64,000 nt of DNA from Adenanthera pavonina (taxonomy: Eukaryota > Streptophyta > Magnoliopsida > Fabales > Fabaceae), in NCBI GenBank assembly GCA_026686845.1, contig JAIVEN010000009.1:40883001-40947000 (forward strand), written 5' to 3'. Below, piece after piece: positions 56,749-64,000 of this stretch. The notes beneath the pieces were generated by a model. It was not told the DNA's origin. It saw only the letters and a program-made list of their open reading frames with translations, and searched no databases. A program made the translations under genes and the position numbers. Every line of letters starts with the position of its first letter. The stretch's first letter is position 1.

Positions 56749-57986
56749 ATCATATCTTATCTTATCATCATCACCCTATACACCATATCTCACTATGCTC
56801 AATGCAATGAAGATACTCAATGTCATGCCACATGTCTATGTTACTATGGAGTTATCATCATTATCCTAATCATCCTTAATGTCATGCTAGCATGTTATCA
56901 TGTGGGCATGCTATAGAATTGCACACATTTATATAACATCATATTGATCATTAGCACACACAAGCATCAAGGGATAGACTTCACATACCTCTATGAGCCG
57001 TGTACATACCATAATATGAAAAGGAACCACATACACACAACAATATCATGGTATGAAAAGAAACATGTGCACATATAAACATAAAACCAATAATTAACAC
57101 ACATACATGTACACTCGGTTACCTCGAATTGCCAACTCAAATCACACAGGGGATTTGCCAAGACTTTGAAGCACCAACCATGAACCATACACTTCAAATT
57201 AACCAATTATACACTATAATATGATAATATCTTTAATTAACACAATGCACATATCAATCCATAACTCATAATTCAACCATCCTAACTTAACGCATTATTC
57301 CAATGACATAATTATACACCAATGAACCCAAACAAGCATTCAAATCATGAACATTTATATATGGTTCAGATTTCAAGCTGCCCTACTCAAATTCAAGTTA
57401 GGGTTTATACCAAAAACTTACACAATCATTCCTAAACTCATACCCAAGCCATAGGAACTTTACACAATACTTCAGCAACACCAATACAAGCATTTTAATT
57501 GGTAGAAATCTCAACCCAATGGAAAATCATCATACCCCCATGGATTTCTTGATAAAAATGGATAGAAAACAAAGAAGAGGAAGCAAAAATCCACTTACCA
57601 ACCAAGATTGCAGCTCCTTAAGTTCGAAAATTTCTCGCTAAGACTAGATCTTCCAAACCCTAATAGAGCTCAACTTCTTCTTCCTCCATTTCTCCCATTC
57701 AATCGACTGAAATGACTTTTGATTTCTAGAAATTCAGTGTCTAGTGCTGTAGTGAACGATAAGCTTATTATGGCGCGAGACCCTATTACCCGAAAATATT
57801 AATCAATCTCTATATCACTCGCTGCAGTACACCTGCTGTAGTGTGGGAGCTTCTATTCCAATTCTTCCCAACTTCTCTAATTTCATCCTTCCTCTAGTCC
57901 TAGTTCCTCCAATGCTACACAACCAACAAGTACACTTCTCATTAACTTGAGGCTAGGTCTAGGATAATATGTTGAGGGTTGTTATA
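56749..57986 (-). mobile_element. Tekay-type LTR fragment (5' portion)
   Basis: On the minus strand it starts TATAACAACCC at 57986 and runs to the copia junction at 56748, covering the GTAAGT donor-like site (57593-57598) and the GAGGTAACCGAG block. The remaining 3' part is not found beyond the copia nest. Internal ORFs are incidental. Confidence 0.65.
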
Positions 57987-58616
57987 ACTGAGATAATACA
58001 TACCTTATTTTCTACTAGTGGAATTTGTTATCATGTTAGTTTTGTTGTTTAAAAGGTCAACTTGTTCATATTTGGTCTATGGTGAAATCTTAGTTAAAGG
58101 ATAAGGTCTTGGTTAATAATAAACATGGGTTGATTAACATCTAGGTTCTACTTTGAATAGCTATTAAATATGACAATTTTGGTTCTCTTATTTAAAAAAA
58201 AAAGACAAGAAAAAATGTCCACATTTTGTTATTTGATTAAATCTTAAATGATAAAGCCTTGGTTAATATTAGACATGGATTAATGTGCTTGATGAGGCAT
58301 GAGTTTCCATAAGTTTTGAGGCCTTTCTTCTGCTCATATTTTACTTCCTAAGAGTGCTATGGTGAGCTAAATGAGAGTATTACCTTTTCATATCGGTAAT
58401 AATGTTAAAAGGTAGTTTGAAAAAGATCATGATTTTTTGCTTGCTATAAAGTGGCTATGTCTTCCTAATGTTCATTGCACCATGCTAAGTTTATGCATAG
58501 TAAATATGTATATCCGAACATGGAAATGGTGATCAGGGCTATGTGAGTTTTAGTAATTGCCATATGATTTGTTTCATTTTTTCTAGCAACCCACATCATT
58601 TACCATAAATGCATTT
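57987..58616. other. Spacer between LTR fragments, no gene seen
   Basis: Contains two related stretches (near 58086-58140 and 58231-58282) sharing AAATCTTA, then AAGGTCTTGGTTAATA or AAGCCTTGGTTAATA, then ACATGG. Nothing coding. Confidence 0.4.
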
Positions 58617-60217
58617 TGTAACACCCTACAAACAAAACCCAAAAATCCACCGCCAAAAACACTCAAAATAGTCTAAATTGAACAAAAACAAGGAATGGCA
58701 CCATTACCTACTACAATGCCACCGTGCCATGGGACTACTTTGGATGGAAGAAGGAAAAAGGCAGTAGCACCTGGAGCCATGGCTTGGGCAATAACACTGC
58801 AGCGCTAATATCAGTATTCATATTAGGAAAATGCTGATTTTTCTGATGAACTTTCAAGGCACATAACTTTGTGCTCTGACCTCTGATTCACCTGTTTCCA
58901 CTCTCTATAGGTCACTCTATTCCTGATCTAACTATGGACACCAACTACATCTCAAAATACCTTCCCTTCGAGATTTTGGACATTGGAGATTGTTTTGGTC
59001 ACTTTTTGACCAAAACCAAGAACTCAATAAACCCAAATCCCACCATTGACCAATTGGTAGACCAGGACCATTTGTACATATCACATTTAACGTAAGGGAT
59101 TTGTCTAAGAAGGTTTAACCCTGAAGAAACCACTCCTTCGAGTTTTGACCCCCTTGAAGTCCAAATCAAACCAATAGGCTATATGTCTATTTCACACACA
59201 CAATGTCTAAAACCTATATTGGACTCATAAACAAGGTACACTCAGCCTAATGAAGACACTCACACATGCACCAACACATATTGACCCATACTGGGGTCCA
59301 AAATCAAAACACATAGTATCGCAGTCATAAACTTTACATTTTCCCATATCAACTAAAATGCTCATCATTCTACCGAATACACACCACCACATATAAACAA
59401 AAATGCTCATTATTCTACCAAATACAAACTTTGCACATAGGCGTTTAGCAAGCCATCTGAGCACTAATTCACGAGTCAAACACTTCTAATCAATAGATAG
59501 AATACTACAATGTCATAATACCTTTGATTAACATAATGCATAAGTAATATGAAATCCACAATTCAACCATTTAAGCTTGACTTATTGCTCTAATAGCAAA
59601 AATACACACCTATGGGCTCCAAACACATATTCCAACCATGAACAAACACAAAAATCTCATATTCTAAGTTTCCACAACCAATTCAAAGCTAGGGTTTGGC
59701 ATATACACCTCTAAATCATCTCAAAATCCATACTCATGCCACAGAAACACCAATTAACACTTTAACAACACCAAAGTAAGCATTTTAATTGTAGAATCAT
59801 CCATAAACTCGAAACCTAGGATACTTCCACTAATTTCATGGCAAAAAAAGAAAAGAAAGGAGGGGAAACAAGTTCCACTTACTAACAAAGATTGAAGCTT
59901 CTTGAGTTCAAAATTACTCCCCAAGACTAGAAATTACGAGCCCTAGCAAAGGTCTACCTCTTCTTCTTCAATTTCTTCCATTCATTAGACTAAAACATGT
60001 TCTTATTTAAAGAAATTCAACTACCTGAATTGTAGCATGAGACCCTTCTATCTGAAAAGATTGAAATCCTCCGCTTTCTCACCTTAGCGGCCTTGCCCTT
60101 CACTGCAGCGTGGAGGTTTCTATCTCAGTTTCTTGAATTTTTTTTCCCAATTTTATCCTTCCTCCAATCCTAGCTCCTTTGGCACCACACAATTCAAAGT
60201 GTACACTTTTCACATAG
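58617..60217 (-). mobile_element. Tekay-type LTR fragment, 5' end missing
   Basis: The plus-strand start TGTAACACCCTAC is the LTR 3' end in minus sense. The fragment includes AAACCACTCCTTCGAG, a conserved GTAAGT at 59877-59882 and GTACACTTTTCAC near 60200, where the match stops about 50 bp short of the LTR start. It abuts the next LTR piece directly. Confidence 0.65.
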
Positions 60218-62104
60218 TGTAGCCGCAGCCTGGGAGAGATAGAACTACTTAGCACTGTAACCAAGCTTTTGGCGCTGCAGCACCAGTATCAGCAACCATA
60301 TTAGCAAAATACTGATTTTTAGGGAAAATTTTTTATGCTTACAACTTTGTGCTCCGACTTTTGATTGATATAATTCTAACTCCTACAGGTCAATCTTATC
60401 TCAATCTAACTATAAATACTGGTTTTACCTCAATCCATCTTCGTATGGAGATGTTGGATGCCTGTGACCGATTTGGTCACTTTTTAGCCAAAACTTACAA
60501 CTATAGGCCCCAATTGCCAACCCAAGCAATTTGGCACCTAAAAACTAATTATGCAGGTCCTATTTGAGTCAACTAACCTGTCCAAGGTGATTTCGCCCTG
60601 GAGAAATCACTCCTCTGAGATTTGATCATCTTGAACCCCAATTTCACACAATGAGCTACATGCCTAAAATAAATATACAAGTCCCAAAACCTCCATTGGG
60701 CTTACACATATGGCTAATCCGACACATAGACACATGTTCCAACAACAATGACTTATATTGGGTTCCAAACCACCATCACACACATACAAACCATACATAG
60801 CCGATATCCAAGACCTATCATCATCAATATCATCACATTAACATTATCATAATCATCCTTATCATCATATAACATACACAACCTCACTCCCAAGATAATA
60901 AGACCATATACACATACACACAACTCTACTTGGCATAGGTCATTACAAGAACTAAAGCAGTAAAACTACCAAATTACAACTAATACTCCTAAAAGAAGAG
61001 AGGCCTACAACTCCTTGGTCTTCTCTGGATTAGTGCCAGAGTCTTCACCTGAAATGTTAGCCATGGAGGGTGTGAGACAAAGTCTTAGTAACCTGGAACA
61101 CAAATATGCATATGATGCAATGCAATGCAAAATATCATGGTATGCATATCTCCCTCATACAAGGCTAAAACCACGAAATGATGTCATCATAAGATATTTC
61201 GAATAGGTGACTCCCTTCTAACAATCGGTGAAATATGATTCTGGGATATCACCAAACTCACCTCACATTAATGCAACCTAGCTAAAGGTTACACTAGTGT
61301 TTGGACCGTGACTCTTCTTCCCCTGGACCACTCAAATTAGGGGTAATTTAGGGAAGGTGCAGTCCACTGTCACCTGGCTCTTTGGGCCATAGGAGAGAAT
61401 TTAGTGGTAAGGATCTTTCATCATATCATCATATCTGATCTCATCATCACCTCCCTATCTATCATATCTCACAATGCTCATATGGTGATGATGTTGATGT
61501 CGTGTCAAGATATGTATGCCACTATGTAATCATTATCAAACTCATCAATGTCATGCTAACATGCTATGAAATCACATATAACATCATGTTCATCATCATC
61601 ATATACCAATGTCAAAGATCTATATTCATGCTTCAACTAGCCATGTTCATACCATGATATGTCGAAGAAACCATACACACACACATAATGATATCATGGT
61701 ATAAATGGGAACATGCATATATGCACATATATAAATAGAAATCAAAATTAACATACAAACACAACATAAAGTTACCTGCAATCGCTGACACCACACATAT
61801 GGGCTAAACCCACTATCTTAACACCGAACACGAGCTGAATCAGCTCCGATTATCAAATTAAAACACTACAATTACACAATATCTTTAGTTAAACCAATGC
61901 TCAACCATTTCAAAACTCATGATTCCATTGCTTCAGCTTAACCCAAGGTTCCAAGAACATAAACACATACCAATAAATCTTAAATAATCATTCAACTCAT
62001 GCATCAACATATATAATTCGGATTCTACACTTCCTCATCTATAATCAACATTGGGTTTGGCATAATTCATACTACCAAAACAACCACCCAAACCACCAAA
62101 CGAA
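60218..62104 (-). mobile_element. Tekay-type LTR fragment, both ends missing
   Basis: It begins inside the LTR (GCAGCACCAGTATCAGC block), carries the putative splice-acceptor module (61041-61060) and the palindrome (61073-61087). It runs to about 62104, where sequence switches back to an earlier LTR position. Confidence 0.6.
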
Positions 62105-63000
62105 AGCTAGATTTCCTTGACCTTCTCTTTGCTAGAACAAGAAACTTCACATGAAATTATTAACTACAAAAGGTGTGAGACAAAGTCCCAGTGACCAAGG
62201 ATAATTCAATACAAGTATATAATCTTAAAACACATCTTTACATGCAACAACATAAATGAAACAATGCAATTCCATGATAGGCAAATGAGTCCCCTACAAT
62301 AATCATGGCTAGAACCATGAGCTAGTTATTGTCACAAGGTAACCCAACAACTGGCTCCTTTATAACAACTAGTGAAGGCTGATTCTAGGGTAACCACTAA
62401 ACTTTCCGTCCACCAGTCATGACCTTACCAAAGGCCATTATACTAGTAGTTGGACCATGGCTCTCCTTTCCCTAGACCACCCAAATAAGTGGTGATTTGG
62501 GGAAGGTACTTCCCCAATTCACAACCACCTAAGTCTCTTGGCTAAATAATGAAAATTTAATAATAATGATATATCACACCTTACCATCTAGATACAAGGA
62601 CTCATGTACCATTTAATGGATCAGCATACCACATGGTATTTCAACAACATCATCATCCAACCAATATATGCCCGAATGTGCATAATCATCAATGACAATG
62701 CCATTATGCTATGCTAATATCTCATCTCATAATACACACCATATATGTGTATAATATCATTGCCCATTACACGTTTTAAACATATATATAAAGTGGAGAG
62801 AAAGTATCAGAGTCTCACTAGTTGAGCTAACATGAATATCATGATATAAAAAGCTTTAAGCATATATATATAAATTAACAAGAATTACACCCTGCTTACC
62901 TCAAAGTGCCCACATACTCACAAAACCACAGTAGGTCATTACTGGACCAAGTACACACACACAAAAGGGATGCAACCAAATTAACGTACAGCTTTCCTAG
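62105..63000 (-). mobile_element. Tekay-type LTR fragment (middle part only)
   Basis: It starts at the position equivalent to the conserved 3' exon-like block (CCTTGACCTTCTCTTTGCTA), with a degenerate palindrome at 62176-62190. It ends at the next LTR. The acceptor CAG is CAT here. Confidence 0.55.
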
Positions 63001-64000
63001 TATAATGACCATCAATATATTGCCCTAGACTTAGTACCAAATTACTAAGTATATCTTTTGAATTGAATAGCATTATAGTGGTCAGGATCGAAGAAGGACC
63101 AAAGGGTCAAGAATTTGAGAAAAAAGGAAAAAGCTTCTAGCGCTGTAGCTAGCTTCAGTGGCGCAGTGCCAAGAACTATTGAATTTTTTAATTTAGTTGA
63201 GGCAGAGAAGGCTCACGCTGCGGTGCTAGTTACAAAACTTGTTTAAATCAAAATGTAAACCAGTCGATGGAAGAAGAGGAAAATGAGGGAAATGAAGAAA
63301 GCTTTACTAGGGTTTATGATTTTTGACCTTAGAGCTCAATTTCTAGACTCTAGAAGCTTAAATCTTGGTTAGTAAGTAGATTCTTACCTCTCCTCCTCTC
63401 TTTTCTACTTGTTTTGGAAGTTGAAATTCATGGGTATGAATGGGAATTCATCTTGATTTATTTTCCACCTATTAAAATAGTTGTAAATGGGTTATTGAAG
63501 TATATATGGTTTGGTGTTCTTAAGGCTTTGGTAAGAATTTTGGGGTGTTTATGAAGTGGTTGCTTCAAACCTTAACTTAAAATCCTATGGGGTATCATGA
63601 AATTAAAACTCATGGGCTTATTAACAGCTTTGGATAGGTATTTAGGGCTCTTTGAGGTGTAATTATGGTTTTAGAATCATGGGTTTGGTGCTTGTGCTTG
63701 GTTGGTTATGTTGTAGGTCACCAGAATCTATGATATGTGTTGATTTAAGTATTCTATGGATTTGTAGTGTTCAACCTTGATGATTTGAGGGTTTTACATC
63801 CAACAAGGTCCCTTAGAAGCACTAAATTCATTATTGGCACTCCAACGGCCTATCATTCCCCTGTGTGTGTGCTGTGTGCAGACAATTTGAGGTAACCAGG
63901 TTATATATTTATATGTGTTATAAATTGCATGTTTAAATATAAGTTCATTCCTTTTATATCATGATATGTCCCAAGCACGGCAAGCAAGGTTATGGTAATC
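63001..64000 (+). mobile_element. Tekay-type LTR, 5' part, running off the window
   Basis: It starts TATAATGACCATCAATATAT, similar to the LTR starts at 57986 (minus) and 27119 (plus). It has GCGCTGTAGC and CGCTGCGGTG blocks, the GTAAGT site at 63372-63377, and TGTGTGCAG|ACAATTTGAG|GTAACC near 63874-63899. Its end lies outside the window. Confidence 0.65.

Overview
This is plant nuclear DNA, most likely from a eudicot. It is very AT-rich and gene-poor, and full of MITEs, TA/CA microsatellites and nested LTR retrotransposons primed by initiator-Met tRNA. There is no bacterial or organellar gene organisation. Species cannot be told from the window.

Layout. (1) 1-26.6 kb is low-copy DNA with short class II elements. 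On the minus strand it carries three paralogous copies (about 0.5, 21.8 and 25.5 kb) of a small-protein gene that I do not recognise. Each copy has a TATA box, a short Ser/Gly/Pro-rich ORF and a spliced 3' part. A decayed C-terminal exon of a CYP72A-type cytochrome P450 lies at 18.2-18.5 kb. Four Stowaway-like MITEs, one hAT-like MITE, two MITE-like elements with palindromic ends, a 0.65-kb foldback and a 1.8-kb long inverted repeat fill much of the rest. (2) 26.6-42.3 kb is a three-level nest of Ty3/gypsy (Tekay/Del chromovirus) DNA. A plus-strand LTR (27119-42302) is split by a complete 9.4-kb minus-strand element with TSD ATTAG (27137-36568) and by a 3-kb solo LTR with TSD GCATA (37603-40588). 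(3) 43.05-56.75 kb is a nest of minus-strand Ty1/copia elements of the SIRE/Maximus type. A nearly complete copy (45167-55184), with gag, integrase, RT-RNase H and a third ORF behind pol, sits inside the remains of another copy. (4) 56.75-64 kb is a graveyard of five diverged Tekay-type LTR pieces with no internal domains.

No retroelement coding region is intact. They carry mainly CAG/CAA/TGG-to-stop changes, as expected from deamination of methylated cytosine, plus single-base frameshifts and one large gag-protease deletion. The likeliest functional host genes are the three small-protein paralogs.

Three observations deserve follow-up: the small-protein family with its conserved intron and upstream block; a hairpin plus splice-site-like module conserved in widely diverged Tekay LTRs, which hints at spliced LTR transcripts; and an iterated TTCGTCTGTCAG-type motif that fills the copia LTRs and recurs in mostly inverted orientation between pol and the third ORF. 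Boundaries and homologies were read by eye, with no alignment software or database search.
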